Shown here: one piece after another, positions 52,298 through 61,294 of the stretch
How the letters are laid out: every line of letters begins with the position of its first letter
Position numbering within the stretch: position 1 is the stretch's first letter
Origin: Burkholderia ambifaria AMMD
Lineage (GTDB): Bacteria > Pseudomonadota > Gammaproteobacteria > Burkholderiales > Burkholderiaceae
Assembly (NCBI RefSeq): GCF_000203915.1
Contig: NC_008391.1
Span: 1,054,001 to 1,118,000 of the forward strand
Length of the DNA: 64,000 bases
Reading direction: 5' to 3'
Program-made: the position numbers and the translations under genes
Notes under the pieces: model-generated
Databases searched by the model: none
What the model saw: only the letters and a program-made list of their open reading frames with translations
What the model was told of the DNA's origin: nothing

Positions 52298-53593
52298 ATG
52301 ACCGTTCCCCAGCAAGCCTTCCTGCGCGACGCGATGCGCCGCCTCAACATGACCCGCGAGGCGTTCGCGAATCGCATCGGCGTAAGCCGTCGCGCGCTCG
52401 ATACGTGGCTATTGCCCGACGACTCGCAGGAATCGCGCGGAATGCCCGAGATCGTCGAGCGCTTCGTATCGGAAATCGTCGAACGCTCGGCCCCGGACGG
52501 TGGCGAATATACGCAAAGCGTAGACAAACAAGGGCTCTCGAAGCAATTCCTGTTCGAAGGCAAGCCGCAGCTGATCTCGGTAGACCAGTTCTCGCGGGAT
52601 TCGGTCGAGGCGCTGTTCCGCGTGGCCGACGTGATGCAGCCGATCGCGCGCCGCCACAAGATTTCGCGCGTGCTCGAAGGCGCCGTGCTCGGCAACCTGT
52701 TCTTCGAAGCCAGCACGCGCACCCGCGTGTCGTTCGGCGCGGCCTTCTGCCGGCTCGGCGGCTCGGTATGCGACACGACCGGCTTCACGTTCTCGTCGAT
52801 GGCCAAGGGCGAATCGATCTACGACACGAGCCGCGTGATGGCCGGCTATGTCGATGCACTCGTGATCCGTCACCCGGAGAAAGGCTCGGTTGCCGAATTC
52901 GCCCGCGCGACCAACCTGCCGGTGATCAACGGCGGCGACGGCCCGGGCGAACACCCGAGCCAGGCGCTGCTGGATCTCTATACGATCCAGCGCGAATTCT
53001 CGCGACTCGGCAAGATCGTCGACGGCGCGCACATCGCGCTCGTCGGCGATCTGAAATACGGCCGCACCGTGCACTCGCTCGTCAAGCTGCTCGCGCTGTA
53101 CCGCGGGCTGAAGTTCACGCTCGTATCGCCGCCGACGCTCGAAATGCCCGCGTACATCATCGAGCAGATCGCGACGAACGGCCACGCGATCGAGCAGACC
53201 AACGACCTCGCGGCCGGGCTGCGCGGCGCGGATGTCGTCTATGCGACGCGGATCCAGAAGGAGCGCTTCACCGACGAGTCGTTCGAAGGCTACACGCCGG
53301 ATTTCCAGATCAACCAGGCACTCGTCGATTCCGTGTGCAAGCCCGACACGCTGATCATGCATCCGCTGCCGCGCGACAGCCGGCCCGGCGCGAACGACCT
53401 GTCGGTCGACCTGAACCGCGATCCGCGTCTCGCGATTTTCCGGCAGACCGACAACGGCATTCCGGTGCGGATGGCGATCTTCGCGGTGCTGCTCGGCGTC
53501 GAGAATCTCGTCCAGCACTCGATGCGCGACGCGACATGGCGCCCGCCGGCATACCTCGGGCCGGAGGATGCGGTGTTTCACGGGATCGATTGA
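52298..53593 (+). CDS. pyrB: Aspartate carbamoyltransferase with N-terminal helix-turn-helix domain
   Basis: The 431-residue protein catalyses the first committed pyrimidine step, carbamoyl phosphate plus aspartate. The catalytic part (about 86-410) has FFEASTRTRVSF with the phosphate-binding STRTR (139-143), HPSQALLDL, DLKYGRTVHS and HPLPRD, matching enterobacterial PyrB. It is preceded by about 85 extra residues: a helix-turn-helix-like segment at 7-42 (MTREAFANRIGVSRRALDTW) and a polar linker at 43-85. Typical PyrB has about 310 residues. The C-terminus also carries about 20 extra residues. The start at 52298 has AGGTG 6 nt upstream. No pyrI or pyrC is adjacent. Confidence 0.93.
   Translation: MTVPQQAFLRDAMRRLNMTREAFANRIGVSRRALDTWLLPDDSQESRGMPEIVERFVSEIVERSAPDGGEYTQSVDKQGLSKQFLFEGKPQLISVDQFSRDSVEALFRVADVMQPIARRHKISRVLEGAVLGNLFFEASTRTRVSFGAAFCRLGGSVCDTTGFTFSSMAKGESIYDTSRVMAGYVDALVIRHPEKGSVAEFARATNLPVINGGDGPGEHPSQALLDLYTIQREFSRLGKIVDGAHIALVGDLKYGRTVHSLVKLLALYRGLKFTLVSPPTLEMPAYIIEQIATNGHAIEQTNDLAAGLRGADVVYATRIQKERFTDESFEGYTPDFQINQALVDSVCKPDTLIMHPLPRDSRPGANDLSVDLNRDPRLAIFRQTDNGIPVRMAIFAVLLGVENLVQHSMRDATWRPPAYLGPEDAVFHGID
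52506..52522. promoter_or_regulatory. Operator copy 2, inside the HTH-pyrB coding sequence (linker)
   Basis: AATATACGCA-AA-GCGTA repeats the promoter element 247 bp downstream. It encodes residues 70-75 in the linker between the HTH and catalytic domains and keeps the TACGC-AAA-GCGTA dyad. It could bind the same protein and allow looping repression, or mark a second regulated start. The sequence match is direct; the role is inferred. Confidence 0.5.
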
Positions 53594-53664
53594 ACCGCAT
53601 CCGGTGCCGCGCGGCCGCCCTTGATTGCTTCAGTTCAAGGGCCGCGCGCCTACATGACGCACGA

Positions 53665-53689
53665 CGCGCCGCCTTGCACGGCGCGTTTT
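53665..53689 (+). terminator. Rho-independent terminator of HTH-pyrB
   Basis: CGCGCCG (53665-53671), a 7-nt loop and CGGCGCG (53679-53685) are followed by TTTT. It lies 72 bp past the stop codon and 41 bp before the convergent toxin gene end. Confidence 0.75.
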
Positions 53690-53729
53690 CATTTTCGGCG
53701 CGGGTGATGCGCGAGCGGCCGGCACGATG

Positions 53730-54149
53730 TTACCGGGCCCACGGGTCGATCACGCGCAAGCCCGCCGCTTCGAATGGCGCGACGTCGCGCGTCGCCACGA
53801 TCAAGCCGTTCGCCGCGGCCGTGGCAGCGATAAATCCGTCAGCAGACGCCATCGCGTTGCCCGTAGCACGAGCCTTCGCACGAAGGCTCGCATAGGCTTT
53901 ACTCGCCGCGTCGTCGAACGGCAGGATCCGGCCGCGAAACAGCGGCACGACGCGCTGCTCGATGCTTTGGTGCAGCCAGTCCCGCCTTCTCCCTTCCGGC
54001 AACGCGGCCACGCCGAAGCGCATTTCCGCGAGACTGATCGCGGCAAGAAACAGCGTCTCGACATTCTGCGCATCGAGCCATTCGATCACGGCCGCACTCG
54101 GCTCGCGCCGCAGCGGCTCGGAAATGACGTTGGTATCGACGAGGATCAT
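53730..54149 (-). CDS. PIN-domain toxin (VapC/FitB-like)
   Basis: The 139-residue protein has the PIN-domain acidic residues in MILVDTNVISE, ISLAEMRFG, SADGFIAATA and VATRD, which bind metal for RNase activity. Its ATG overlaps the antitoxin stop by 4 bp (ATGA), so the pair is translationally coupled. The FitB branch resemblance (EWLDAQNVETLFLAAISLAE) suggests a toxin that cleaves a specific RNA when freed from its partner. It runs convergent to HTH-pyrB. Confidence 0.92.
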   Translation of the reverse strand: MILVDTNVISEPLRREPSAAVIEWLDAQNVETLFLAAISLAEMRFGVAALPEGRRRDWLHQSIEQRVVPLFRGRILPFDDAASKAYASLRAKARATGNAMASADGFIAATAAANGLIVATRDVAPFEAAGLRVIDPWAR

Positions 54150-54385
54150 TCGAAGCTCATCGGAGCGGTTGGGGAGCTCTCGCGCGGATTCTCGAAATCG
54201 ACACCGCCCGCCTCCCGCCCGATTTCGGCCAGCAGCGACCCCAGCTTCGCCCGGCCGGTGGGCCGAACAGCCTCCTCGAGGATGGCGCGCACCTCCGCTT
54301 CGGTACTCCGACCATGTTGCGCCGCACGGATGCGAAGCGCGCGATGCACCTCGTCGGGCAAATTTCGAACGGTAATCACCGGCAT
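54146..54385 (-). CDS. Antitoxin, FitA/StbC-like ribbon-helix-helix protein
   Basis: The 79-residue protein opens PVITVRNLPDEVHRALRIRA and continues with the helix STEAEVRAILEEAV, a ribbon-helix-helix DNA-binding fold of the FitA/StbC type. The C-terminus (ENPRESSPTAPMSF) would wrap the toxin active site. The start at 54385 follows GAGGTGCATC. As the first gene of the pair it should bind the toxin and repress their promoter. Confidence 0.9.
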   Translation of the reverse strand: MPVITVRNLPDEVHRALRIRAAQHGRSTEAEVRAILEEAVRPTGRAKLGSLLAEIGREAGGVDFENPRESSPTAPMSFE

Positions 54386-54705
54386 GATGCACCTCGCCAC
54401 AATTGCTTTCAATGCAGTCATATTATCACCTTGCTGTCATGATGGACGAATGAAAATGCAACCACTGTAGCCCGCCCCAGACCCCGTTCACATTCGGCCA
54501 TTCGGCCATCTCCCCGCCCAGCGGGCCTCGCCGGCCTCCGTGACATTCGTCAACGTTCTTCCTACAAATGCGAACAAGAACGCTTCTCATTCACCTGAAA
54601 ATTACATAGAATGCCCGGCTGAAAACAAATCGTAATAATTCCGGGCGGCATGCACGTTTGCGTAACGCGCCGTTCCCGGGCCACACCGCGAGGTCGAAGC
54701 GCACC
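54386..54705. promoter_or_regulatory. Divergent promoter region of antitoxin and siderophore receptor, with Fur-like dyad
   Basis: The 320-bp gap contains an AT-richer segment. AATGCGAA (54567-54574) and TTCTCATT (54584-54591) form a 7 of 8 inverted repeat with the AATG...CATT ends typical of Fur boxes, about 115 bp upstream of the receptor start. An iron-responsive role is inferred. No extra gene is visible. Confidence 0.4.
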
Positions 54706-56949
54706 ATGAAGTCCCGTCCTGACGAGCTGAAGCTCGGCAAATTCACCACCCTGTGCAGCGTGCTCGCCGCAAGCCCCGCGTTCGCCGACGGCACGCCGTC
54801 GCCCGCCCCGGTCAGCACCGAAGGCCATCTCGCGCCGATCGAAATCCAGGGCAAGACCGAGCACAGCTACAAGGCCGACTTTTCCGCCTCCGCGAAATTC
54901 ACCGCGCCGCTCGTCGACACGCCGAAGTCGGTGACCGTGATCCCGCAGGAACTGATCCAGAACAGCGGTGCGGCAACGCTGACCGAAGCGCTGCGCACCG
55001 TGCCCGGCATCACGTTCGGCGCGGGCGAAGGCGGCAACCCGCTCGGCGATCGTCCGTTCATCCGCGGCTACGACTCGCAGGGCAGCATGTTCGTCGACGG
55101 GATGCGCGACACGGGCGCGACCACCCGCGAGATCTTCAACACCGAGCGCGTCGAGATCACCAAGGGTTCCGACGGCGCGTACGGCGGCCGCGGCGGCGCG
55201 GGCGGCAGCATCAACCTGATCACCAAGGCCCCGCACCTCGGCACGACGGCCGCCGCGAGCGCGGGCTTCGGCACCGACCGCTATCGCCGCTTCACGGCCG
55301 ACGGCAACTGGCAATTCGCCGATCACGCCGCGTTCCGCCTGAACCTGATGAGCCACAACAACGACGTCGCCGGCCGCGACGTCGTCAACAACGAGCGCTG
55401 GGGCGTCGCGCCGTCGATCGCGTTCGGTCTCGGCACGCCGACGCGCGTGACCGCGAGCTACTACCACCTGTCGACCGACGACATGCCCGACGGCGGCATT
55501 CCGTACTTCTACACGACGTCGAACAAGCCCGCGAACGTCGACACGATTTATCCGGCGCCCGTCGATCGCCACAACTTCTATGGCCTGATCGACCGCGACT
55601 TCCGCAAGACCACGTCCGACATCAGCACGATCCGGATCGAGCACGACATCACGCCGGGGCTGACGGTGCGCAACACCACGCGCTATACGGAATCGACGCA
55701 GGACTACATCTGGACGCAGCCCGACGACAGCCAGGGCAACGTGGTGAACGGCAAGGTCTGGCGCCGCAACAACAACCGCGACAGCTCGATCAACAGCCTC
55801 GCGAACCTGACCGAATTGTTCGGCGAATTCCGTACCGGCCCGTTCAAGCACAGTTTCACGACCGGCATCGAACTGTCGCGCGAATGGGGCAAGCGCGACT
55901 CCTACAAGGTGGCGACCGACACCGGCAAGATCTGCCAGAAGGGCATCGGCGCCGCGTCGGGCTACAACTGCACGAGCCTGTGGTCGCCGAACCCGAGCGA
56001 TCCGTGGGCCGGCTCGGTCACGCGCAACAACGATTACGCGCATGCGCGCACCACGACGAAGTCGATCTACGGCTTCGACACGATCGAGATCACGCCACGC
56101 TGGCAGGTGAACGCCGGCGTGCGCGTCGACGACTACTCGACCCGCTTCACCGACACCAAGGCCAACGGCGGCAAGACCTACACGCGCGACGACACGCTCT
56201 TCAACTGGCAGGCCGGCCTCGTGTTCAAGCCCGCGCAAAACGGCAGCATCTATGCGTCGTATGCGACGTCGTCGACGCCGGCCGGCATGCTGCTCGGCGA
56301 AGGCAGCGAAACGCAGTCGCTCACGCCCGGCCGCGGCGGCGTCGGGCCGAACGCCGACCAGATGGCGCCCGAAAAGAACCGCAGCATCGAGCTCGGCACG
56401 AAGTGGAACGTGCTGAACGACCAGCTCGCGCTCACCGCCGCGCTGTTCCAGATCGATACGACGAATGCACGCGTGACGCTGCCGAACAACCAGTACGCGA
56501 TGGTCGGCAACAAGCGCGTGCAGGGTCTCGAGCTTGGCGTCGCCGGCCAGATCACGAAGCAATGGCAGGTATTCGGCGGCTACACGTACATGAAGAGCGA
56601 GCTGCGCGACAACGGCAAGGACGCCGCGAACGACGGCCACCGCTTCCCGAACACGCCGAAGCACAGCCTGACGATGTGGTCGAACTACGACGTGACGCCG
56701 AAATTCACCGTCGGCGGCGGCGCGTTCTACATGTCGGAAGTGTTCGGCGATCCGGCGAACCTGCGCGCGGTGCCGTCGTACTGGCGCTTCGACGCGATGG
56801 CGCAGTACCGGATCAACAAGAAGCTCGACCTGCAGTTGAACGTGAACAACCTGTTCAACCGCACGTACTTCGATCAGGCGTATCCGGCGCACTACGCGTC
56901 GATCGCGCCGGGCCGCTCGGCGTTCATCACGCTGAATGCGCGTTACTGA
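54706..56949 (+). CDS. TonB-dependent siderophore receptor (Fiu/PiuA-like)
   Basis: The 747-residue outer-membrane receptor has a signal region ending near AFADG, a TonB-box-like/plug part (residues 50-165: [20 protein letters not shown] and [20 protein letters not shown]) and a 22-strand barrel ending in the aromatic LNARY. It belongs to the catecholate-type branch with Fiu and PiuA. The start at 54706 was chosen because upstream in-frame codons start with TTG and lack a ribosome site. The next two genes, a Sel1-repeat protein and a PiuC-like dioxygenase, follow immediately, matching the conserved fiu/piuA-piuC neighbourhood. Confidence 0.92.
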   Translation: MKSRPDELKLGKFTTLCSVLAASPAFADGTPSPAPVSTEGHLAPIEIQGKTEHSYKADFSASAKFTAPLVDTPKSVTVIPQELIQNSGAATLTEALRTVPGITFGAGEGGNPLGDRPFIRGYDSQGSMFVDGMRDTGATTREIFNTERVEITKGSDGAYGGRGGAGGSINLITKAPHLGTTAAASAGFGTDRYRRFTADGNWQFADHAAFRLNLMSHNNDVAGRDVVNNERWGVAPSIAFGLGTPTRVTASYYHLSTDDMPDGGIPYFYTTSNKPANVDTIYPAPVDRHNFYGLIDRDFRKTTSDISTIRIEHDITPGLTVRNTTRYTESTQDYIWTQPDDSQGNVVNGKVWRRNNNRDSSINSLANLTELFGEFRTGPFKHSFTTGIELSREWGKRDSYKVATDTGKICQKGIGAASGYNCTSLWSPNPSDPWAGSVTRNNDYAHARTTTKSIYGFDTIEITPRWQVNAGVRVDDYSTRFTDTKANGGKTYTRDDTLFNWQAGLVFKPAQNGSIYASYATSSTPAGMLLGEGSETQSLTPGRGGVGPNADQMAPEKNRSIELGTKWNVLNDQLALTAALFQIDTTNARVTLPNNQYAMVGNKRVQGLELGVAGQITKQWQVFGGYTYMKSELRDNGKDAANDGHRFPNTPKHSLTMWSNYDVTPKFTVGGGAFYMSEVFGDPANLRAVPSYWRFDAMAQYRINKKLDLQLNVNNLFNRTYFDQAYPAHYASIAPGRSAFITLNARY

Positions 56950-56952
56950 TCG

Positions 56953-57708
56953 ATGGAAGCCGTCTCGCTGAAGGCGCTCGCGTCGGTGTCGCCGCGCGCG
57001 TTCGCCGACATCCTGGCCGGGCCGCCCGAGCGCGCCGCCGCGTGGGTCGCGGCGGCGGCCGAGCACGGGATCGTCGACGCGCAGGCCGTCTACGGACAGT
57101 ATCTGCTCGACGGACACGGCGTCGCGCGCGATCCGGCCGCCGCGTTCGGCTGGTTCGGGCATGCGGCGCGGGCCGGCCATCCGATGGCGATGAACATGCT
57201 CGGACGCTGCTACGAGTTCGGCTGGGGCACGGCCGCGTGCGCGCCGGTGGCCGTGTACTGGTACCGGCTCGCCGCTCAGGCGGGCCTCGACTGGGGCATG
57301 TACAACTACGCGACGGCGCTCGCGCTCGGCAACGGCATCGACGAGAACCGCGCCGATGCGCTCGACTGGTTTCGCCGCGCGGCCGCGCTCGGCCATGCGA
57401 AGTCGATCAACCTGATCGGCGGTTTCTACGAGGACGGCTGGGTCGTTCCCGCCGATGTCGACACCGCGTTCGATCACTATCGCCGCGCCGCCGAGGCCGG
57501 CGACTTCCGCGGCCAGTTCAACTATGCGCGGCTGCTCGCCGAGCGCGGGCGCATCGACGAAGCGCTTGCATGGCTCGCGCGCGTGCCGGCCACCGCTACG
57601 CCGGCCTTCGTCGCGAAGATGCGTGCATATCTTGCGTCGTCGCCGCTCGCTGCATTGCGCGCAGCGGCGCTGCGGCTGCCGTCTCACGGCATGGAATTCG
57701 AATCATGA
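56953..57708 (+). CDS. Sel1-like TPR repeat protein of the iron operon
   Basis: The 251-residue protein contains several Sel1-type repeats of about 36 residues (for example [20 protein letters not shown] and [20 protein letters not shown]), forming an alpha-solenoid scaffold. It starts 3 bp after the receptor stop and its stop overlaps the start of the dioxygenase, so all three are one operon. Such proteins accompany fiu/piuA-type receptors and PiuC; a role in assembling or regulating the iron enzyme is likely but unproven. Confidence 0.88.
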   Translation: MEAVSLKALASVSPRAFADILAGPPERAAAWVAAAAEHGIVDAQAVYGQYLLDGHGVARDPAAAFGWFGHAARAGHPMAMNMLGRCYEFGWGTAACAPVAVYWYRLAAQAGLDWGMYNYATALALGNGIDENRADALDWFRRAAALGHAKSINLIGGFYEDGWVVPADVDTAFDHYRRAAEAGDFRGQFNYARLLAERGRIDEALAWLARVPATATPAFVAKMRAYLASSPLAALRAAALRLPSHGMEFES

Positions 57709-58388
57709 TGCTTCATATCCCCGGCGTGCTGACCAACGCGCAGGTCGCGCAATGCCGCGAGCTGCTCGATGCTGCCCACTGGGTCGACGGCAATGCGACG
57801 TCCGGCGCGCAGTCGGCGCTGGCCAAACGCAACCGGCAGTTGCCGGAAGGATCACCCGTCGCGCGGGCGGTCGGCGATGCGATCCAGGATGCGCTGGCGC
57901 GTCATGCGCTGTTCTTTTCCGCAGCGTTGCCATTGAAGGTGTTTCCGCCGCTGTTCAATCGCTATGCAGGCGGCGAGACGTTCGGCACGCATGTGGACAA
58001 CGCGATCCGGCTGCTGCGCGGCACGGATTTCCGCGTGCGCAGCGATCTGTCGGCGACGCTGTTTCTCGAGGAGCCCGATGCGTACGACGGTGGCGAGCTG
58101 TGCGTGGAAGATACGTACGGCGTGCATCGCGCGAAGCTGCCGGCCGGCGATCTCGTGCTGTATCCGGCGTCGAGCCTGCACCACGTGACGCCCGTTACCC
58201 GTGGCGAACGCGTTGCGTCGTTCTTCTGGATCCAGAGCATGGTGCGCGACGACGGCGACCGCACGCTGCTGTTTCAGCTCGATACGCAGATTCAGGCATT
58301 GTCCGCGGAAAAAGGCGCGAAGGATCCGATGGTCATTTCATTGACGGGGATTTATCACAACCTGTTGAGGAAGTGGGCGGATGCGTAG
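57705..58388 (+). CDS. piuC: Fe(II)/2-oxoglutarate-dependent dioxygenase, PKHD type (PiuC/YbiX)
   Basis: The 227-residue enzyme has the iron-binding HVD pair in [10 protein letters not shown], the distal His in [16 protein letters not shown] and the following Arg for 2-oxoglutarate. It matches the PiuC/YbiX family encoded with siderophore receptors, whose hydroxylation target is uncertain (possibly siderophore or drug conjugates). Two adjacent ATGs (MM) lie at the overlap with the Sel1 gene stop. It ends the iron operon. Confidence 0.92.
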   Translation: MMLHIPGVLTNAQVAQCRELLDAAHWVDGNATSGAQSALAKRNRQLPEGSPVARAVGDAIQDALARHALFFSAALPLKVFPPLFNRYAGGETFGTHVDNAIRLLRGTDFRVRSDLSATLFLEEPDAYDGGELCVEDTYGVHRAKLPAGDLVLYPASSLHHVTPVTRGERVASFFWIQSMVRDDGDRTLLFQLDTQIQALSAEKGAKDPMVISLTGIYHNLLRKWADA

Positions 58389-58487
58389 GGTGATGCGTTC
58401 GCGCTGTCAATCGCGCCCGGCCCGTCGCTTGCATCAGGTCCCCACGCCGATCTAAAATGACCATCGTTAAATGACCATGCTCATATC

Positions 58488-58727
58488 ATGATGCCGCACG
58501 CTCCCGTATCGAAATCCGAATTCAAGGCACGCGCACTCGAATACTTCCGGCTCGTCGAGGCGTCGGGCGAGAGCCTCATCGTCACCGACCACGGCAAGCC
58601 GACGCTCGAAATCCGGCCGTACCACGCGCGCGAAGCCCAGCCATTGGACATATTGCGCGGCTCGGTCATGCGCTACGACAATCCTCTCGATCCGATTGCG
58701 GAAGATGATTGGGAGGCGTCGCGGTGA
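58488..58727 (+). CDS. Antitoxin, Phd/YefM-like
   Basis: The 79-residue protein starts PVSKSEFKARALEYFRLVEA and continues ESLIVTDHGKPTLEIRPYHA, the antitoxin fold of the Phd/YefM family. The C-terminal tail (LDPIAEDDWEAS) is acidic and would cover the toxin. Its stop overlaps the GTG start of the toxin gene. It is the first gene of a pair that lies 100 bp downstream of the iron operon. Confidence 0.88.
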   Translation: MMPHAPVSKSEFKARALEYFRLVEASGESLIVTDHGKPTLEIRPYHAREAQPLDILRGSVMRYDNPLDPIAEDDWEASR

Positions 58728-59119
58728 TCGTGCTGGATACGCATGCATTGGTGTGGTGGGTGGCGGGCGATCCGTCGCTCAGCAAGAAGGCCCGCGGCGC
58801 AATCGATCGCGCGCGCGGCGAAGGCGCGCTCGCCGCGTCCGCGATCTCCGCATGGGAAATCGCGATGCTGGTGCGCAACGAACGCCTCGCGCTGACGATG
58901 GACGTCGATGCGTGGCTCGCGACGGTCGCGCAAATCGACGGCATGCGCTTCGTGCCCGTCGATGCCGACATCGCCGCGAAGTCCACCGCCCTGCCCGGCA
59001 CGTTCCATAAGGATCCGGCCGATCGCATGATCGTCGCCACCGCCCGGCGGCTCGGCGCGCCGCTCGTCACCCGCGACGAAAAGATTCGTGCGTATGCGCA
59101 CGTGAAGACGCTTTGGTGA
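58724..59119 (+). CDS. PIN-domain toxin (VapC-like)
   Basis: The 131-residue protein starts at a GTG (58724) behind GGGAGGCGTCGC, overlapping the antitoxin stop (GTGA). The PIN acidic residues are visible in VLDTHALVWW, ISAWEIAML, DPADRMIVATA and TRDEKI. It belongs to a different branch than the toxin at 53730, with the LDTHALVWW opening typical of Phd-linked VapC proteins. It likely cleaves RNA when freed of its partner. Confidence 0.92.
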   Translation: MIVLDTHALVWWVAGDPSLSKKARGAIDRARGEGALAASAISAWEIAMLVRNERLALTMDVDAWLATVAQIDGMRFVPVDADIAAKSTALPGTFHKDPADRMIVATARRLGAPLVTRDEKIRAYAHVKTLW

Positions 59120-59488
59120 CCGTCATCTATCCATCGGCCACATCACGACACCGACGGAGCCGAACTCCGGTCGACAGGCGATTCGTCTGACCGAACCGAG
59201 CGCGACGGCCGCGCGAAACCGTCAACTACCGATCAACGCGCTGCCCCGTACCGGTTTCACGCATTACCCGTGCGAATGGTGGCATTGGCAGCCTTGCGAC
59301 CGCCATTGGATCGTGATGCAAAGCGAATCGCTCGCCATATCCAGCCCTGCCGAGAAAACCCTGCTCGACGAAACCGCCCGCGGACATTCTTTCCGGCGGC
59401 AATGCGCACGTTGTCGGTAACATCGGCACTTGCCGATCCCCGCCCGCTCCCGCACAATCGGCCCACCTGCCTTCCTCCCCCCGCGCCG
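59120..59488. other. 369-bp intergenic region, no feature recognised
   Basis: This stretch lies between the toxin stop and the nucleotidyltransferase start. Short frames on both strands have no supported start or conserved motif. I see no terminator, promoter or repeat that stands out. Confidence 0.4.
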
Positions 59489-60073
59489 ATGTCCTATGCG
59501 TCACTCGCCACCGGCGTCCTGCTCGCCGGCGGTCTCGGTCAACGCTTCGACCCAAGCGGTCTGCACAGCAAGCTGCTCGCGCTGCTTCCCGACGGCACGC
59601 CGGTTGCGGTCGCGGCCGCCCGTCGTCTCGCCGCTGCCACGGCCGACGTGATCGCCGTCGTGCGCCCCGGCGCCGAAAAACTCGCGATTCTGCTGAACGA
59701 AGCCGGCTGCCAGGTCGTCTACGCGCCGGACGCGATGCGCGGCATGGGCGCGAGCCTCGCGGTCGGTGTCCGCACGACGCCCGAAGCGACGGGCTGGCTG
59801 GTCGCGCTCGCCGATATGCCGTGGATCGCGGCGTCCACCTACGAAATGCTCACGCGCGCGCTCGACGCCGACGACGCGTCGATCGTCGCCCCCATGCATC
59901 GCGGCATGCGCGGCCATCCGGTCGGTTTCGCCGCGCACCATTACGATGCACTCGCCGCGCTCGACGGCGATACGGGCGCCCGCGCGCTGTTCGCCAGCGC
60001 GCCGGTGAACCTGCTCGACGTCGACGATCCCGGCATCCTGCGCGACGTCGATACGCCGGCGGATCTGCCCTGA
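59489..60073 (+). CDS. MobA/MocA-like nucleotidyltransferase
   Basis: The 194-residue cytosolic protein has the NTP-transferase opening GVLLAGGLGQRFDPSG followed by HSKLLALLPDGTPV and a central VVYAPDAMRGMGASLAVGVR; the middle contains LADMPWIAAS. This matches MobA-like enzymes, most closely the MocA/CTP-transferase branch that finishes molybdopterin cytosine dinucleotide. No molybdoenzyme gene is adjacent, so the assignment rests on sequence. The start at 59489 is the first ATG at the domain edge. Confidence 0.87.
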   Translation: MSYASLATGVLLAGGLGQRFDPSGLHSKLLALLPDGTPVAVAAARRLAAATADVIAVVRPGAEKLAILLNEAGCQVVYAPDAMRGMGASLAVGVRTTPEATGWLVALADMPWIAASTYEMLTRALDADDASIVAPMHRGMRGHPVGFAAHHYDALAALDGDTGARALFASAPVNLLDVDDPGILRDVDTPADLP

Positions 60074-60274
60074 CACAGGCGCGCGCCGGCCGCGCAGCGC
60101 ATTGCCCATACGTGCCACCGCGAGATCCGGGCGCGATACCTGCAGACACTCGACTATCGCCGGGAATCCGGATGCCGCCGCGAGAATCCCGCTGCAAACG
60201 CTCGCCCGATTGCCTATAACGAAGACGAGGCGCGCCCGCCGCGCCACCGTCGTCACGCATTGCACGAGCGCTCC

Positions 60275-60418
60275 ATGGACCACACGACCCCGATGCCCGA
60301 GCCCCCGGCCGATCCGAACCGCGATCCGGAAGACGACCCGCTGTCGCCACCGCCGCCGGGACATCCGCACGACAACCCGCAGCAGCCCGACGGGCCGCCG
60401 AGCAAGGATCCTGTTTAA
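60275..60418 (+). CDS. Small Pro/Asp-rich protein (47 aa), putative
   Basis: The frame from ATG at 60275 to TAA at 60418 encodes MDHTTPMPEPPADPNRDPED and continues as a Pro-rich acidic peptide ending PSKDPV. It has no recognisable domain and a weak ribosome site. Codon choice is GC3-rich as in the neighbours, so a real unstructured peptide is possible, but it might also be fortuitous. Confidence 0.4.
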   Translation: MDHTTPMPEPPADPNRDPEDDPLSPPPPGHPHDNPQQPDGPPSKDPV

Positions 60419-60535
60419 CCGGCATCGACCCAGGCAGCACATCCGGCCGCATCATCCGGCCTGCGTCGGCATGTGCGACGACATCGCGACGACGAACGGC
60501 AACCCCTCTGTCGCCCATCGTCACCCGATCGCCCG

Positions 60536-61294
60536 CTACCGCGCCGTATACCCGCCATCGATCGCCAGCGACACCCCGCTGATCATCGACGCCGCGTCGC
60601 TCAGCAGGAACAGGATCGGCTCGACCACCTCGTCCGGCTCCGCGAAGCGCCCGAGCGGAATCGCCGCGAGCATCGGCGCGCGCGTTTCCGGGTCGCTCCA
60701 CGCGAATTGCGCCATCGGCGTGAGCGTGACGGTCGGGTTCACGCTGTTCACACGAATCCCGTGCGCGCCAAGTTCGATGCACAGCACGCGCGTAATCGCG
60801 TCGAGCGCCGCCTTCGACGCGCAATAGCTCAGATGCTCCGGCAAGCCGACGAGCGCCGCCTGGCTCGATACGTTGACGATGCTGCCACGCGCACGCACGG
60901 CGCCCCGCCCGTCGCGCGCGATCATCTTCCGCGCGACGGCCCGTGCGACGAGCGCAGCGCCACGCGCATTGACGGCCATCACGCGATCGAAGTGCTCGGC
61001 GCTGACCTCGAGCGCCGGCTCGAGCGACGCGATGCCCGCGCAATTGACGAGCGCATCGAACGCGTCGTACGCGGCAAGCGCCGCATCGATCGCCTGTTCA
61101 TCGGCGCCGATATCGACGCGCAAGATATCGCAGGCGATTTCGCCGGCCAGCACGTCAAGCGCGGCCGCATCGCGCCCCGCCGCGACGACCCGTGCGCCCG
61201 CATGCGCCAGCGCAACCGCGCATGCGCGCCCGATCCCGCTCGACGCGCCGGTGACGAGCACCCGTGAACCGCTGAAATCGAATCGCGTCTTCAT
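60536..61294 (-). CDS. SDR-family oxidoreductase of a polyol operon
   Basis: The 252-residue enzyme has TGASSGIG (cofactor), NCAG, VNVSS with the catalytic Ser and YCASK at the active site. It starts at 61294, where ATGA overlaps the stop of the FGGY kinase. Cotranslated with the kinase and near a zinc dehydrogenase, it probably oxidises a polyol or a ketose intermediate in the same pathway. Confidence 0.9.
   Translation of the reverse strand: MKTRFDFSGSRVLVTGASSGIGRACAVALAHAGARVVAAGRDAAALDVLAGEIACDILRVDIGADEQAIDAALAAYDAFDALVNCAGIASLEPALEVSAEHFDRVMAVNARGAALVARAVARKMIARDGRGAVRARGSIVNVSSQAALVGLPEHLSYCASKAALDAITRVLCIELGAHGIRVNSVNPTVTLTPMAQFAWSDPETRAPMLAAIPLGRFAEPDEVVEPILFLLSDAASMISGVSLAIDGGYTAR

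Noticed and set aside
54562..57687. Long open frame of about 1041 codons antisense to the siderophore receptor
   Set aside because: High-GC shadow: Arg/Val/Asp-rich with no domain; the receptor on the other strand has clear motifs.
54753..57704. Very long frame in another register over the receptor and Sel1 genes, joined to the PiuC frame
   Set aside because: Only its last part (from 57705) is a real gene; the rest is Arg-rich shadow without motifs.
59226..59555. Minus-strand frame near the nucleotidyltransferase start
   Set aside because: No motif, no ribosome site, and it overlaps the start of a recognised gene.
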